Source: Anoxybacillus tengchongensis | GTDB taxonomy: Bacteria > Bacillota > Bacilli > Bacillales > Anoxybacillaceae | DNA: 64,000 nt | NCBI RefSeq assembly: GCF_014201585.1 | Contig: NZ_JACHES010000003.1 | Location: forward strand, 186,001-250,000 | Reading direction: 5' to 3' | Shown here: one piece after another, positions 1-12,003 of the stretch | How positions within the stretch are numbered: position 1 is the stretch's first letter | Layout of the letters: every line of letters begins with the position of its first letter | Made by a program: the position numbers and the translations under genes | Notes under the pieces: model-generated | Database searches by the model: none | Told to the model about the DNA's origin: nothing | Seen by the model: only the letters and a program-made list of their open reading frames with translations

Positions 1-297
1 ATCACCGTTGCGCAGATCGAAGCGGCGAATTTGCGATGCGGAAATATAAATATCTTCTGAACTAGGGGAATAGTTAATTGGACGTAAAAAACCAAACCCT
101 TCTGATTGAATAATTTCAAGCACGCCTTCCATGAAGAAAAGACCGTCTTGTTCTGCGCGCGCTTTTAAAATGGCAAAAATTAATTCTTTTTTTGTCAGTT
201 TACTGTAATACGATATTTTGTATTGACGAGCTAATTCGTATAGCTCTTTAATCGTCATATCTTCTAGCGTTGCAATCGTTAAATCTCCTAACTCCAT
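1..297 (-). CDS. rho: Transcription termination factor Rho, N-terminal part (cut by window edge)
   Basis: Rho is the hexameric RNA helicase that ends transcription of untranslated RNA. Only the first 99 codons are in the window; the gene continues beyond base 1. The start MELGDLTIATLEDM is the Rho N-terminal helix bundle (about residues 1-45), followed by the cold-shock-type primary RNA-binding domain with GFGFLRP and DIYIS motifs (about residues 68-87). The ATG at 297 follows a purine-rich stretch. It lies downstream of glpX on the same strand, as in Bacillus subtilis. The family call is certain; the rest of the protein cannot be judged. Confidence 0.95.
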   Translation of the reverse strand, partial: MELGDLTIATLEDMTIKELYELARQYKISYYSKLTKKELIFAILKARAEQDGLFFMEGVLEIIQSEGFGFLRPINYSPSSEDIYISASQIRRFDLRNGD

Positions 298-439
298 ACT
301 TACACCACTCTTTTATTTATTTTCATGAATTACTCTTTGGGTTGGAAACAGCGAAGATGAAAAGATGATCACGAGAAGAGACGTAACACGACTATTTTAC
401 CCTTTTTTTATATTTTCAATCAATAGAAAAAGAGCGAGA

Positions 440-456
440 GCGCGAAAAGTTCGCGC
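440..456 (-). terminator. Weak candidate terminator after glpX
   Basis: A 7-bp GC-rich hairpin (GCGCGAA / TTCGCGC, 3-base loop) lies just past the glpX stop codon. The T run on the minus strand (about 424-429) is separated from the stem by roughly ten bases, so termination would be inefficient; read-through into rho is plausible. Confidence 0.35.
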
Positions 457-465
457 ATCCCGCAA

Positions 466-1428
466 TTATTTGATGACAAGGTTCGGCTTTTTCTTTAAGC
501 TGTGGCGTCCTTCAATAAAACGAACCGTGCCAGATTTCGCACGCATAACAACGGAGTGTGTTTCGCCATATGTACCTTTAAATTGTACCCCCCGCAACAA
601 CTCTCCGTCCGTTACACCCGTTGCTGCAAAAATGGCATCGTCCCCTTTGACGAGATCTTCCATACGCAACACACGGTTTACGTCAATACCCATTCTTTTA
701 CAACGATCTAATTCAGCATCGTTTTGTGGCAATAGTTTTCCTTGTATTTCTCCACCGAGGCATTTCAGCGCAACAGCCGCTAATACCCCTTCTGGTGCGC
801 CTCCTGAACCAAATAAAATATCTACACCTGTATGATCAAACGCTGTATTAATCGCGGCAGCGACGTCACCATCATTAATGAGCTTAATACGCGCACCTGC
901 TTCACGCAACTCCGCAATGATGCGCTCGTGGCGTGGACGATTTAAAATAATCGCCACAACGTCTTCAATATCTTTGTTTTTCGCTTTCGCTACCGCTTTT
1001 AAATTATCAATAATCGGTGCGTTAATGTCGATCATGCCAACCGCTTCAGGTCCAACAGCAATTTTATCCATGTACATATCTGGCGCGTGAAGCAAGTTGC
1101 CATGATCCGCTACCGCGACAACGGCTAAAGCGTTCCAACCACCAGAAGCGACAATATTTGTTCCTTCGAGCGGATCAACTGCGACATCAACGCGCGGACC
1201 GTAACCGTTGCCAAGCTTTTCTCCAATGTACAACATCGGTGCTTCGTCCATTTCCCCTTCACCGATGACAACCGTTCCTTTCATCGGTACTGTATCAAAT
1301 ACATCGCGCATCGCAGACGTAGCCGCCTCATCTGCTTCATCTTTTTTACCGCGCCCCATCCAGCGTGCTGCAGCTAATGCCGCAGCTTCTGTTACACGGA
1401 CAAGCTCCATCGATAAACTTCTTTCCAT
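466..1428 (-). CDS. glpX: Class II fructose-1,6-bisphosphatase GlpX
   Basis: Hydrolyses fructose-1,6-bisphosphate to fructose-6-phosphate in gluconeogenesis, in the cytoplasm. The 320-residue protein carries the GlpX metal and substrate motifs GEGEMDEAP (residues 56-64) and DPLEGTN (85-91), and the late motif [13 protein letters not shown] start at ATG 1428 ([12 protein letters not shown]), which has a GGGAGAGGGAG ribosome site; the open frame runs nine codons further upstream but without a better site. It lies 26 bases after murA2 and ahead of rho, the B. subtilis ywjI position. Sharing a cluster with fbaA and tal ties it to triose/hexose phosphate interconversion. Confidence 0.94.
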   Translation of the reverse strand: MERSLSMELVRVTEAAALAAARWMGRGKKDEADEAATSAMRDVFDTVPMKGTVVIGEGEMDEAPMLYIGEKLGNGYGPRVDVAVDPLEGTNIVASGGWNALAVVAVADHGNLLHAPDMYMDKIAVGPEAVGMIDINAPIIDNLKAVAKAKNKDIEDVVAIILNRPRHERIIAELREAGARIKLINDGDVAAAINTAFDHTGVDILFGSGGAPEGVLAAVALKCLGGEIQGKLLPQNDAELDRCKRMGIDVNRVLRMEDLVKGDDAIFAATGVTDGELLRGVQFKGTYGETHSVVMRAKSGTVRFIEGRHSLKKKPNLVIK

Positions 1429-1454
1429 CGTTTCTCCCTCTCCCCTTTGTTGCA

Positions 1455-2741
1455 TTATGTGTTCTTCAGTTGCTCAATTTCTTGCTCTGTCATTTGTTCA
1501 CGCCAAATCGTTGCGCCAAGGTTGGCGAGTTTATCAACTAAGTTGCTGTAGCCCCGATCAATATGTTCTAATCCTGTAATTTCTGTAACCCCTTCGGCCA
1601 TTAGTCCAGCAACGACAAGGGCAGCTCCTGCGCGCAAATCGGTCGCACGCACTTTTGCCCCTTGTAGTCGAGATGGACCTGTAATGATCGCTGAACGCCC
1701 TTCGACTTTTACGTTAGCGTTCATGCGCCGCAATTCATCAATATGTTTAAATCGTGCGCTATAAATTGTATCTGTCACAATGCCCGTCCCAGACGCTTTC
1801 GTTAATAGTGAAGTGAATGGCTGTTGTAAATCGGTCGGAAAACCAGGGTAAACGAGCGTTTTAATATCGACAGCACGAAGATGATCTTTCGTCGCAACAA
1901 AAATTTGGTCATCGCTCGTTTCTACAATGACGCCCATTTCTCGCATTTTCGCAATAACAGCTTCTAAATGTTGCGGAATGACGTTGTCGATAATCACTTC
2001 TTTTCCCATGGCTGCACCGATAATCATATACGTTCCTGCTTCAATGCGATCCGGAATAATGGAATGGCGGCAACCGTGCAACTGTTCCACACCGTCAATG
2101 CGAATGACGTCTGTTCCTGCCCCTTTAATGCGCGCACCCATGTTTGTCAATAGCGTCGCCACATCAATAATTTCTGGTTCTTTTGCTGCGTTTTCAATAA
2201 TCGTTCGTCCTTTCGCTAAGACGGCAGCTAACATAATGTTGATCGTCGCGCCTACGCTGACAACGTCCAAGTAAATGCGCGCACCATGAAGCTCTTCAGC
2301 TCGTAAATAAATGGCACCTTGTTCGTTTGTCACTTTTGCTCCAAGCGCCTCAAATCCTTTAATGTGCTGATCAATTGGGCGCGGCCCTAAATGACAACCG
2401 CCCGGCAATCCAATCACTGCTTTTTTAAATCGCCCGAGCATCGCACCCATCAAATAATAAGAAGCGCGCAACTTTTTCACTTTTCCGTTCGGCAAAGGCA
2501 TGGAAACGATATGTGTCGGGTCGATGACGACTTCGTGTTCATTGAAATGAAAGGCACCACCAATTTCTTCAATTAATTGTCCGAGCACATGAACGTCTGA
2601 AATGTTCGGCAACCCTTCAATGACTACAGGTGCGTTCGCTAAAATAGCGGCTGGAATGAGCGCGACGGCGCTATTTTTCGCTCCACTAATGCGCACGGAG
2701 CCTTGAAGGAGGTCACCGCCAACGATTTTTAACTTTTCCAT
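1455..2741 (-). CDS. murA2: UDP-N-acetylglucosamine 1-carboxyvinyltransferase (MurA2/MurZ type)
   Basis: Transfers enolpyruvate from PEP to UDP-GlcNAc, the first committed step of peptidoglycan synthesis, in the cytoplasm. The 428-residue protein has the family's Lys-Asn pair (K22-N23), an LRASYY motif near residue 91, and the catalytic cysteine at C116 in [10 protein letters not shown], the fosfomycin target. Firmicutes carry two MurA paralogues; the location between tal and glpX and the [11 protein letters not shown] signature fit the second one (murAB/murZ of B. subtilis). ATG 2741 follows AGAAGGGAGACACAT. The paralogue assignment rests mainly on synteny. Confidence 0.93.
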   Translation of the reverse strand: MEKLKIVGGDLLQGSVRISGAKNSAVALIPAAILANAPVVIEGLPNISDVHVLGQLIEEIGGAFHFNEHEVVIDPTHIVSMPLPNGKVKKLRASYYLMGAMLGRFKKAVIGLPGGCHLGPRPIDQHIKGFEALGAKVTNEQGAIYLRAEELHGARIYLDVVSVGATINIMLAAVLAKGRTIIENAAKEPEIIDVATLLTNMGARIKGAGTDVIRIDGVEQLHGCRHSIIPDRIEAGTYMIIGAAMGKEVIIDNVIPQHLEAVIAKMREMGVIVETSDDQIFVATKDHLRAVDIKTLVYPGFPTDLQQPFTSLLTKASGTGIVTDTIYSARFKHIDELRRMNANVKVEGRSAIITGPSRLQGAKVRATDLRAGAALVVAGLMAEGVTEITGLEHIDRGYSNLVDKLANLGATIWREQMTEQEIEQLKNT

Positions 2742-2798
2742 ATGTGTCTCCCTTCTCGCAATGCAAGTACTAGAACGCGACGGAAAACTGCTTAATCG

Positions 2799-3446
2799 TT
2801 ATTTTTGGTTTGCTTTATTCCAGTCTGCTAAAAATTTTTCGATGCCTTGATCAGTAAGTGGATGTTTAAATAGTTGCATAAGCACGTTGTAAGGAACAGT
2901 CGCAATATGCGCTCCTTTTAATGCAGCTTCTGTCACATGCTGTGGATGACGAATGGATGCCGCGATAATTTCTGTCTCAATGTCATGAATGGCAAAAATG
3001 TTTGCGATCGTTTCGATTAAGTCTAAGCCGTTATGCCCAATATCATCAAGACGTCCTAAAAATGGCGATACGTATGTTGCCCCAGCGCGTGCCGCCAACA
3101 ATGCTTGATTTGCGCTGAAAATAAGTGTTACGTTTGTTTTAATGCCTTTTTCGCTAAATACTTTTACTGCCTTTAGTCCTTCTGGTGTCATCGGCACTTT
3201 AATGGTAATGTTTGGGGCAATTTTCGCTAATTCTTCCCCTTCCGCAATCATTCCTTCTGCATCTGTAGCGATAACTTCCGCACTAACTGAGCCCGAAACG
3301 AGAGAAGTAATTTCACGAAGACGATCGTGAAACGATACGTTCTCTTTTGCGACAAGGCTTGGATTTGTTGTTACTCCCGCTAAAATACCAAGCTCATGCG
3401 CATGGCGGATTTCATCAATATTTGCTGTGTCAATAAAAAATTTCAT
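2799..3446 (-). CDS. tal: Transaldolase (fructose-6-phosphate-aldolase-like, TalC/YwjH)
   Basis: Moves a dihydroxyacetone unit between sugar phosphates in the non-oxidative pentose phosphate pathway. The 215-residue protein is the short transaldolase subfamily with start [14 protein letters not shown] and the Schiff-base lysine K83 in [18 protein letters not shown] and TYVSPFLGR are further family motifs. I start at ATG 3446 with a perfect AGGAGG nine bases upstream, not at the longer open frame whose extra 42 residues overlap the fbaA terminator. It lies downstream of fbaA, matching B. subtilis ywjH. It could act as fructose-6-phosphate aldolase, which sequence alone cannot exclude. Confidence 0.92.
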   Translation of the reverse strand: MKFFIDTANIDEIRHAHELGILAGVTTNPSLVAKENVSFHDRLREITSLVSGSVSAEVIATDAEGMIAEGEELAKIAPNITIKVPMTPEGLKAVKVFSEKGIKTNVTLIFSANQALLAARAGATYVSPFLGRLDDIGHNGLDLIETIANIFAIHDIETEIIAASIRHPQHVTEAALKGAHIATVPYNVLMQLFKHPLTDQGIEKFLADWNKANQK

Positions 3447-3490
3447 AATTTTCAACCTCCTAAACGCTTTCAAAGTGGAATGAAACAAAA

Positions 3491-3522
3491 CCGCCCGCTT
3501 CAGCAAGGCTGAAACGGTGCGG
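3491..3522 (-). terminator. fbaA terminator
   Basis: GC-rich stem of about 15 pairs (CCGCaCCGtTTCAGC against GCTGAAgCGGgCGG) followed on the minus strand by TTTTGTTT. It sits between the fbaA stop and the tal ribosome site, so tal is probably reached only by read-through or its own promoter. Confidence 0.8.
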
Positions 3523-3528
3523 CTTTTA

Positions 3529-4389
3529 TTACAACGCTTTGCCGGAAGAACCGAATTCGCGCATTTTGCCAATCACTGTCTCTTTAATGGCATCGCGGCC
3601 AGGGCCGAGGAATTTGCGCGGATCGTACACTTTTTCATCTTTTGCTAACACTTCGCGCACTACTTTTGTAAATGCCATTTGGTTTTCTGTATTGACGTTA
3701 ATTTTTGATGTACCGAGCGAAATGGCACGTTGAATTTGTTCTGTTGGGATACCTGTTCCGCCGTGTAATACGAGTGGTACACCTGTACGATCACGAATTT
3801 CTTCCATCTCTTTGAAGCCTAGTTTTGGTTCGCCTTTGTATGGACCGTGCACAGAACCGAGCGCTGGCGCTAAACAGTCGATGCCTGTACGCTTCACAAG
3901 CTCTTCGCACTCATCTGGATTTGCATAAATAATTCCTTCCGCAACAACGTCATCTTCTTGTCCACCGACTGTTCCGAGCTCCGCTTCAACAGATACGCCG
4001 CGTGCATGAGCGTACTCTACAACTTTTGATGTAATTTCAACGTTTTCTTCAAACGGATGATGTGATGCGTCGATCATAACAGATGTAAATCCAGCGTCAA
4101 TCGCTGCTTTACATTTTTCAAAGCTTGAACCGTGGTCAAGGTGAATCGCAACAGGAACCGTAATGTTCATGTCTTCCATTAACCCTTTGACCATGTTTAC
4201 AACTGTTTTAAAGCCGCCCATATAGCGAGCTGCTCCTTCAGACACACCGAGGATCACAGGGGACTTTTCTTCTTCCGCTGCTGCTAAAATCGCTTGCGTC
4301 CATTCTAGGTTGTTAATATTGAATTGACCGACCGCATACTTGCCTGCCAATGCTTGTTTAAGCATTTCCGTCATTGAAACTAAAGGCAT
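3529..4389 (-). CDS. fbaA: Class II fructose-bisphosphate aldolase
   Basis: Zinc-dependent cleavage of fructose-1,6-bisphosphate into two triose phosphates in glycolysis and the reverse in gluconeogenesis. The 286-residue product begins [13 protein letters not shown] and has the zinc and substrate motifs [15 protein letters not shown] and HGGTGIP. ATG 4389 is chosen because AGGAGG lies eight bases upstream; the longer open frame has no such site. A TATAAT -10 (4501-4506, minus strand) lies in the 204-base gap to spo0F. Position and sequence match B. subtilis fbaA. Confidence 0.96.
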   Translation of the reverse strand: MPLVSMTEMLKQALAGKYAVGQFNINNLEWTQAILAAAEEEKSPVILGVSEGAARYMGGFKTVVNMVKGLMEDMNITVPVAIHLDHGSSFEKCKAAIDAGFTSVMIDASHHPFEENVEITSKVVEYAHARGVSVEAELGTVGGQEDDVVAEGIIYANPDECEELVKRTGIDCLAPALGSVHGPYKGEPKLGFKEMEEIRDRTGVPLVLHGGTGIPTEQIQRAISLGTSKINVNTENQMAFTKVVREVLAKDEKVYDPRKFLGPGRDAIKETVIGKMREFGSSGKAL

Positions 4390-4593
4390 CGTTAAATCCT
4401 CCTTAAATGTAGCCATGATTCACTATCCGAAAGCGCCTCTCACATGTACAATGGCCAAAATTCGACAAATTTATACAAGACGATCTCGAATAGTATGTAC
4501 ATTATAAGAATAACAAACTTTGTTTCCACACATCAACATTATTCACCGAAACGAACAAAACTTTGTGAAAAAAGTTCAAAAAACTGTCAATGG

Positions 4594-4953
4594 TTAACCA
4601 ATATATTGTTTCACTGCATCACGCATATCGTCTATGTCAAACGGTTTCGCAAAGTGAGTCAGCGCACCGAGTTTTTTCGTTTCATGAATCATATCAAGCT
4701 CTCCGTAAGCCGTCATTACAATGACTTTTACATTTTCATTCATCTCTTTCATTTTCTTTAAAATTTCTACTCCGTCCATGCCCGGAATTTTCATGTCTAA
4801 CAACACTAAATCCGGGGAGTGTTTCGCAAACAAATCAAGAGCTTGAACACCGTTTGCCGCCTGATACGTTTCGTACCCTTCTTTTTGAAATACTTCATTT
4901 AATAAAATACGAATGCCAAACTGATCGTCCACAATCAAAATCTTCCCCGCCAT
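4594..4953 (-). CDS. spo0F: Sporulation phosphorelay response regulator Spo0F
   Basis: Single-domain receiver that takes phosphate from the sporulation kinases and passes it to Spo0B in the phosphorelay leading to Spo0A. The 119-residue protein has the acidic pocket D9-D10, the phospho-acceptor D53 ([11 protein letters not shown]), T81 and K103 (HFAKPFD). There is no output domain, as expected. ATG 4953 follows AGAGGTG. A sigma-H-like promoter lies upstream and the gene sits between fbaA and ywjG exactly as in B. subtilis. Confidence 0.97.
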   Translation of the reverse strand: MAGKILIVDDQFGIRILLNEVFQKEGYETYQAANGVQALDLFAKHSPDLVLLDMKIPGMDGVEILKKMKEMNENVKVIVMTAYGELDMIHETKKLGALTHFAKPFDIDDMRDAVKQYIG

Positions 4954-5014
4954 ATAAACACCTCTATTTTTCTTTTTTTCATATGTAAAGTTCCTATTTT
5001 TATTATCGTATCAT

Positions 5015-5043
5015 TATTTCGAAATTTTTACCATTTATCCTGC
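5015..5043 (-). promoter_or_regulatory. Candidate sigma-H promoter of spo0F
   Basis: On the minus strand, GCAGGATAA matches the sigma-H -35 consensus RnAGGAwww at every defined base, and 11 bases further is TTCGAAATA, a partial match to the -10 consensus RnnGAATww (GAAAT instead of GAATW). spo0F of B. subtilis is known to be transcribed by sigma-H. The core is seen; use of the site is inferred. Confidence 0.55.
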
Positions 5044-5057
5044 TTCATGTTCTAATT

Positions 5058-5086
5058 TTGATCATTTTTTTATTTTTTAATATAAT
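5058..5086 (+). promoter_or_regulatory. Sigma-A promoter of ywjG
   Basis: TTGATC (5058-5063), 17-base spacer, TATAAT (5081-5086). The start of transcription would be near 5093, giving a leader of about 33 bases before ywjG. It is divergent from the spo0F promoter. Confidence 0.75.
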
Positions 5087-5125
5087 GAGCAACAAAGACA
5101 ACGTCGCATGAAAAGGAGATTTATC

Positions 5126-5644
5126 ATGTTAAAAATATTATCAACACAACTTGTTGGTGTGTTTCAGCGCATAAGTGTCCAAGAAGAACAACAGTTTGAG
5201 GATGCCGCCCGTTTACTTGCGCAAGCAGTCATTGGTAACGGTACGATTTTTATTTACGGTATCGATGAAATGGAAGCGGTTGTTGCGGAAGCGCTACATG
5301 GAGCTGAAAGGTTCCCAAACGTAAAACGGTTCAACATGACCGAAGTAACAACTGCTGACCGCGTGCTTATCATTGCACGTTTTTGCACAGATGAAAAAGC
5401 TATTGACATCGCCAAACAGCTTCAAAAACAAAACATATGGACGATCGGCATGTCATCTGTTAAAGCGGAAACGACGGCATCACTTGTTGACTATGTCGAT
5501 GTACATATTGATTTATGTTTAAAACATCCGCTCGTTCCAACAGAAGACGGTACGCGTGTTGGCTTTCCTTCTGCGATTGCCGCTTTATTTGCCTATCATA
5601 GCTTAGCGCTCATGACGCAAGAAATCGTTGCGGAATACGAGTAA
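5126..5644 (+). CDS. ywjG: DUF2529 protein YwjG, SIS-like
   Basis: A 172-residue protein of the DUF2529 family, known from B. subtilis ywjG between spo0F and pyrG; no biochemical function is established. The sequence reads as an alpha/beta fold resembling sugar isomerase (SIS) domains: GTIFIYGIDEMEAVVAEALHGAERF (about 40-64) and WTIGMSSVKAETTASLVDYVDVHIDL later. I start at ATG 5126 (MLKILSTQLVG) with AAAGGAGAT; an in-frame ATG at 5108 lacks a site. It is monocistronic, with its own sigma-A promoter and a terminator shared with pyrG. Conserved context is the only clue to its role. Confidence 0.85.
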   Translation: MLKILSTQLVGVFQRISVQEEQQFEDAARLLAQAVIGNGTIFIYGIDEMEAVVAEALHGAERFPNVKRFNMTEVTTADRVLIIARFCTDEKAIDIAKQLQKQNIWTIGMSSVKAETTASLVDYVDVHIDLCLKHPLVPTEDGTRVGFPSAIAALFAYHSLALMTQEIVAEYE

Positions 5645-5669
5645 GAGGATGCCCATATCGGACATCCTC
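5645..5669. terminator. Bidirectional terminator between ywjG and pyrG
   Basis: GAGGATG / CATCCTC stem with partly paired inner CC/GG, followed on the plus strand by CTTTATTTTTC. It lies between the two convergent stop codons and can serve both genes. Confidence 0.75.
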
Positions 5670-5671
5670 CT

Positions 5672-7422
<1,751 letters not shown>

Positions 7423-7424
7423 GG

Positions 7425-7973
7425 TTATAATTCCTCATCTTCTTCTAACTCTAATTCTTCATCGACGACGTCTAGCTCTTCATCAATTGGAGCGTCGTCT
7501 AAATCGAGTTCTTCATCTAATAAATCATCAATGACTTCTTCGTCTTCATCTAATACAAAATCATCGTCTAACAGCTCTTCATCATCTAATAATTCTTCAT
7601 CTAAATCGTCATATACGAGTTCGTCTTCATCGATGAGTTCATCGAAATCGTCAAAGTCATCCGCCACTTTTTTCTTCTTCTTCACGCGTTCTACAGGCAC
7701 TGCTTCATCCTCTGTTTGATCATACGGATACCACGAACGCAAGCCCCAAGCCGTTTCCCCAACACAAATAAATCGGCCGTCGACGTTTAAATCTGTATAA
7801 AACTGCGCTAATCGCGCGCTCACTTCGCTTTCAGATAATCCTTTCATCGCGACTAGCTGTTCAACCATCTCTTGAAATGACACCGTCTGCTTTTTCTCAC
7901 ATAATAGTAAATACGCAAGTTCGACGAAAGACATCTCTCGCAATTGTTCTTGAGAGTATTGCTCCAAACTCAC
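7425..7973 (-). CDS. rpoE: DNA-directed RNA polymerase delta subunit
   Basis: Accessory subunit of Gram-positive RNA polymerase that speeds recycling and sharpens promoter selectivity. The 182-residue protein has a folded N-terminal HARE domain (about residues 1-90, SLEQYSQEQLREMSFVELAYLLL) and, after a KKKKK patch, a tail of almost only Asp, Glu and Leu. I start at GTG 7973 with GGGAG eight bases upstream; the open frame extends 17 codons further without support. The acidic tail makes the DNA a GAT/GAA-rich low-complexity tract (about 7430-7660). It precedes pyrG, the B. subtilis order. Confidence 0.95.
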   Translation of the reverse strand: MSLEQYSQEQLREMSFVELAYLLLCEKKQTVSFQEMVEQLVAMKGLSESEVSARLAQFYTDLNVDGRFICVGETAWGLRSWYPYDQTEDEAVPVERVKKKKKVADDFDDFDELIDEDELVYDDLDEELLDDEELLDDDFVLDEDEEVIDDLLDEELDLDDAPIDEELDVVDEELELEEDEEL

Positions 7974-8072
7974 TTTCCGCACTCCCTTTCTCCAACGTAT
8001 GAAAACAACAAAAATCCATACCATTCATTATAAACAAATTCATTTACTTTATGCTAGACGGTTGCCCAAAAA

Positions 8073-8096
8073 AATGTCGGGACATCCCCCGACATT
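8073..8096 (-). terminator. icmF operon terminator
   Basis: Perfect 9-bp stem AATGTCGGG / CCCGACATT with a 6-base loop, overlapping the icmF stop codon and followed on the minus strand by seven T residues. Confidence 0.88.
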
Positions 8097-11000
8097 ACAT
8101 ATTGCGGCGATATTGTCCACCGACTTCGTACAACGCTTTTGTAATTTGTCCTAAGCTTGCTACTTTGACCGTTTCCATTAGTTCAGCGAAAATGTTTCCA
8201 CCGCTTACAGCGACATGTTTTAACCGCGCAAGCGCTTCATCGACTTCACCTTTATGTTGTTCCTGGAATTTGCGCAAGTTTTCGAGTTGTAGTTGCTTTT
8301 CTTCGTACGAGGCGCGCGCAAGCTGCAAGCTTTCAATTTCTTCCTCGACAGCTGCATTCGGATTTAAATATGTGTTCACGCCAATGATCGGCAACTCTCC
8401 GCTATGTTTTTTCATTTCATAATACATCGATTCATCTTGAATTTTGCCGCGTTGATATTGCATTTCCATCGCGCCAAGTACGCCGCCACGTTCATCAAGA
8501 CGTTCGAACTCTTTTAACACCGCTTCTTCAACTAAATCTGTTAACTCTTCAATAATGAATGAACCTTGTAGTGGGTTTTCATTTTTCGTTAACCCATGTT
8601 CTTTTGTAATGATGAGCTGAATAGCCATCGCCCGACGGACAGACTCTTCAGTCGGTGTTGTAATCGCTTCATCATAGGCGTTCGTATGAAGCGAGTTACA
8701 ATTATCATGGAGCGCCATAAGCGCTTGTAACGTTGTACGAATGTCGTTAAAGTCAATTTCTTGTGCGTGAAGCGAGCGCCCTGACGTTTGCACGTGATAT
8801 TTCAACTTTTGGCTTCGTTCATTTGCCCCGTATTTTTCACGCATCGCAACCGCCCAAATGCGTCGGGCTACCCGACCGATGACAGTATATTCTGGATCGA
8901 GACCGTTACTGAAGAAAAACGATAAGTTTGGCGCAAAATCATCAATGTGCATGCCTCGGCTTAAATAATATTCTACGTACGTGAAACCGTTTGCTAGCGT
9001 AAACGCCAATTGCGTAATCGGATTCGCTCCTGCTTCAGCAATATGATAGCCTGAGATGGAAACAGAATAATAGTTACGAACGCGATTGTCGATAAAGTAT
9101 TGTTGAATGTCCCCCATCATGCGCAAAGCAAACTCAGTCGAAAAAATACACGTATTTTGCCCTTGGTCTTCTTTTAAAATGTCCGCTTGGACTGTTCCGC
9201 GAACCGTTTGCAACGTCCATGCTTTCACTTGTTCGTATTCTTCTTTCGTTAACTTTCGTCCAAGCTCTGCTTCTTTCTTTTCTACTTGTTGGTCAATCGC
9301 TGTATTTAGAAACATCGCTAAAATGATTGGCGCAGGACCGTTAATTGTCATCGATACAGATGTAAGGGGATGGCATAAATCAAAACCTTTGTATAACTTT
9401 TTCATATCATCTAACGTACAAACGCTTACGCCGCTTTCACCGATTTTTCCGAAAATGTCCGGGCGTTCATTCGGGTCTTCTCCATATAACGTAACGGAAT
9501 CAAATGCTGTGCTGAGCCGTTTTGCCGGGTCATCTTTACATAAGTAATGGAAACGCCGATTCGTCCGATCTGGCGTACCTTCTCCTGCAAATTGCCGCTT
9601 CGGATCTTCTTCTTGCCGTTTAAACGGGAATACACCTGCGGTAAATGGAAATACACCTGGAACGTTTTCTTTATAAAGCCATCGTAAAATTTCTCCGTAA
9701 TCTTTAAACTTTGGCAACGCCACTTTTGGAATATTTAACCCTGCTAAACTTTTTGTCGTTAGTGGCGTGACGATTTCTTTATCGCGCACTTTTGTCACAA
9801 ACTCTTTGGCGGCATATTTCTTTTTTACATCTTCCCATGAAGCTAATAGCTTTCTCGACTCTGGCGTTAATTTTTCCTCATATGATCGCTTTGCATCTTG
9901 TAAAGCTTCCAATGCTTGTTCCCGATGATACTCATTCATCGTTTCGATGGCACCTTCAAGCTGAAATACGCGGCGGGCAATTTCACACTGCTCGTTAACG
10001 CGCTTATGATATTGACGGATCGTATCAGCAATTTCGCGCAAATAATGGCGACGTTCGTTCGGGATAATGACGTTTTGTTTTTCAACATGATCAACTTTTT
10101 GCAATGTCGTTGTCCAATTCGTGCCCATTCGTTCGTTAATTAAATCGATTAAGGCAACAAACAGCGTATTCGTTCCCGGATCGTTAAATTGGCTGGCGAT
10201 CGTGCCGAATACAGGCATTTCGCTTACATCGCGATCAAATAATTGATGGCTTCGCTGGTATTGCTTTTGCACTTGGCGCTTTGCATCTTCTGAACCTTGT
10301 CGCTCAAATTTATTAATAACGATGAGATCGGCATAGTCGATCATATCAATTTTTTCGAGCTGCGACGGGGCACCAAACTCACTCGTCATAACATACATTG
10401 CAATATCGCAAATATCTTTAATGGCTGCATCTCCTTGTCCGATGCCGCTCGTTTCTACAATGACTAAGTCAAAGCCCGCCGCTTTCACGACTTCAATCGC
10501 ATCTTGAATCGCAAGTGACAATTCCGAACGCGAGCTACGTGTCGCTAAGCTCCGCATATACACCCGCGGAGAAGAAATGGCGTTCATACGAATGCGATCC
10601 CCAAGCAACGCACCGCCCGTTTTTTGTTTTGTCGGATCAACCGATAAAATCGCCACTTTTTTGTCTGGAATTTCGTTTAAAAAGCGGCGGACAAGTTCAT
10701 CGGTGAGCGAGCTTTTTCCCGCACCACCTGTTCCGGTAATGCCGAGAACCGGTACGCGTTTCGCCATCGCTTTCACTTGTCGTAAAACGGCTTCGGCTGT
10801 GGCAGCGATTTCGCTATGGACGTTTACGCCGTTCTCACACACTGTAATTAAGCGAGCTACGGCTTGAACGTCGCCGGTTGCTAATCGTTCTACTTCATCG
10901 GTAATTTCTTTGACAGTCGGAAAATCGCATTCTTCCATCATGATGTTAATCATCCCTTGCAATCCGTAACGCCGACCATCTTCCGGCGAGAAAATACGTG

Positions 11001-11349
11001 CGATGCCGTATTCGTGCAATTCTTTTATTTCCCTTGGAATAATAACGCCACCGCCACCGCCGTAAATACGAATATGTGATGCGCCACGTTGTTGCAATAA
11101 GTCATACATATATTTAAAAAATTCCATATGTCCGCCTTGATACGATGATACCGCAATGCCTTGCACATCTTCTTGAATGGCGGCGTTCACAATTTCTTCA
11201 ACCGAGCGGTTATGTCCAAGATGGATAACCTCAGCTCCGCTTGCCTGCAAAATGCGACGCATAATGTTAATGGCTGCGTCATGTCCATCAAACAAACTAG
11301 ACGCCGTTACAAAGCGAACGTGATGTTTTGGACGATAAATGTGCGCCAT
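8095..11349 (-). CDS. icmF: Fused isobutyryl-CoA mutase IcmF (B12 domain, G-protein chaperone, mutase)
   Basis: Coenzyme-B12-dependent isomerase that interconverts isobutyryl-CoA and n-butyryl-CoA. The 1084 residues run: cobalamin-binding domain (about 1-140, lower axial ligand H23 in DGHDAAIN), MeaI-type GTPase chaperone (P-loop GTGGAGKSS at 206-214, NKFE at 346-349), linker, and the TIM-barrel mutase domain (about 550-1084). Where methylmalonyl-CoA mutases have Tyr89 and Arg207, this protein has Phe (about F574, in GVFPFKR) and Gln (Q731, in GQNTCIF), the IcmF signature. ATG 11349 follows GGGATGGGAGAAAC. It ends a six-gene acyl-CoA operon, 20 bases after the TetR gene. It could also act on pivalyl- or isovaleryl-CoA, as known for IcmF. 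Confidence 0.95.
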   Translation of the reverse strand: MAHIYRPKHHVRFVTASSLFDGHDAAINIMRRILQASGAEVIHLGHNRSVEEIVNAAIQEDVQGIAVSSYQGGHMEFFKYMYDLLQQRGASHIRIYGGGGGVIIPREIKELHEYGIARIFSPEDGRRYGLQGMINIMMEECDFPTVKEITDEVERLATGDVQAVARLITVCENGVNVHSEIAATAEAVLRQVKAMAKRVPVLGITGTGGAGKSSLTDELVRRFLNEIPDKKVAILSVDPTKQKTGGALLGDRIRMNAISSPRVYMRSLATRSSRSELSLAIQDAIEVVKAAGFDLVIVETSGIGQGDAAIKDICDIAMYVMTSEFGAPSQLEKIDMIDYADLIVINKFERQGSEDAKRQVQKQYQRSHQLFDRDVSEMPVFGTIASQFNDPGTNTLFVALIDLINERMGTNWTTTLQKVDHVEKQNVIIPNERRHYLREIADTIRQYHKRVNEQCEIARRVFQLEGAIETMNEYHREQALEALQDAKRSYEEKLTPESRKLLASWEDVKKKYAAKEFVTKVRDKEIVTPLTTKSLAGLNIPKVALPKFKDYGEILRWLYKENVPGVFPFTAGVFPFKRQEEDPKRQFAGEGTPDRTNRRFHYLCKDDPAKRLSTAFDSVTLYGEDPNERPDIFGKIGESGVSVCTLDDMKKLYKGFDLCHPLTSVSMTINGPAPIILAMFLNTAIDQQVEKKEAELGRKLTKEEYEQVKAWTLQTVRGTVQADILKEDQGQNTCIFSTEFALRMMGDIQQYFIDNRVRNYYSVSISGYHIAEAGANPITQLAFTLANGFTYVEYYLSRGMHIDDFAPNLSFFFSNGLDPEYTVIGRVARRIWAVAMREKYGANERSQKLKYHVQTSGRSLHAQEIDFNDIRTTLQALMALHDNCNSLHTNAYDEAITTPTEESVRRAMAIQLIITKEHGLTKNENPLQGSFIIEELTDLVEEAVLKEFERLDERGGVLGAMEMQYQRGKIQDESMYYEMKKHSGELPIIGVNTYLNPNAAVEEEIESLQLARASYEEKQLQLENLRKFQEQHKGEVDEALARLKHVAVSGGNIFAELMETVKVASLGQITKALYEVGGQYRRNM

Positions 11350-11369
11350 GTTTCTCCCATCCCCTTTCG

Positions 11370-11993
11370 CTACCGCTTTATAATCCCTTCAAGCAATAGC
11401 TTTGTTTGCAACTCAATATATTCATCGAGCGTATACATTTTTTTCAACGCCCAACGACGGAACCCCCACATTTGACCGAGCACGAAAATGTTATGTGCAA
11501 ATAATTGAATTTCTTGTTCTGTTAATGAAAATACCCTATTGTCCACGCAGCGTCGTAAAATATGTTCAAACATCGCAACCATTTGTAATTCTTTATTAAG
11601 CACATACGGAAGCGATTCTTTGCCAAGTGACTTTGCCTCTTGATACATAACGAGTACCTCATCTTGCAGTTCATCAACGACGCGGAAATAGTAAGCAATC
11701 GCTAATTTTAAGCCGTCTAAATCCCCTTGTGTCGTATCAATAGCTTGTTCCATGCGATCGCGCACTTCATCGTAAATGCGATCGCACACTAAATAAAGGA
11801 CGTCTTCTTTTTTGCGAATGTATTCGTACAACGTTCCGATGCTAAAGCCAGAAGCGCGGGCAATCTCGCGCGTCGTCGTTTGATGAAACCCTTTTTGCTT
11901 AAATAGCGAAATCGCCCCTTTAATCATTTGGTTGCGCCTTTTTTTCACAAGCCGCTCATCTTTTACAGACGCTGGCACTTCACGCTTTTTCAT
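11370..11993 (-). CDS. TetR-family repressor of the acyl-CoA operon
   Basis: A 207-residue TetR/AcrR regulator: N-terminal helix-turn-helix at about residues 20-65 ([40 protein letters not shown], split across the three DNA-binding helices) and a C-terminal helical ligand domain with no recognisable specificity. ATG 11993 has GGAGGGG upstream; a GTG one codon earlier is an alternative. It lies inside the operon between acdA and icmF, so self-regulation is likely. It is not the B. subtilis FadR orthologue by its HTH sequence, but the 18-bp FadR-like operators before fadF and the thiolase gene could be its targets; an acyl-CoA inducer is inferred. Confidence 0.85.
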   Translation of the reverse strand: MKKREVPASVKDERLVKKRRNQMIKGAISLFKQKGFHQTTTREIARASGFSIGTLYEYIRKKEDVLYLVCDRIYDEVRDRMEQAIDTTQGDLDGLKLAIAYYFRVVDELQDEVLVMYQEAKSLGKESLPYVLNKELQMVAMFEHILRRCVDNRVFSLTEQEIQLFAHNIFVLGQMWGFRRWALKKMYTLDEYIELQTKLLLEGIIKR

Positions 11994-12003
11994 CACACCC
12001 CTC

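Noticed and set aside
3459-3472. cre-like TGAAAGCGTTTAGG before tal (minus strand)
   Set aside because: Two mismatches at conserved end positions, and the last bases are the AGGAGG ribosome site of tal, which explains the sequence.
4461-4467. Spo0A box TGTCGAA (minus strand) between spo0F and fbaA
   Set aside because: A single 7-mer is expected by chance, and it sits downstream of spo0F and in the fbaA leader, not in the spo0F promoter.
7430-7660. GAT/GAA-rich low-complexity tract
   Set aside because: It encodes the Asp/Glu tail of RpoE delta; not a microsatellite or non-coding repeat.
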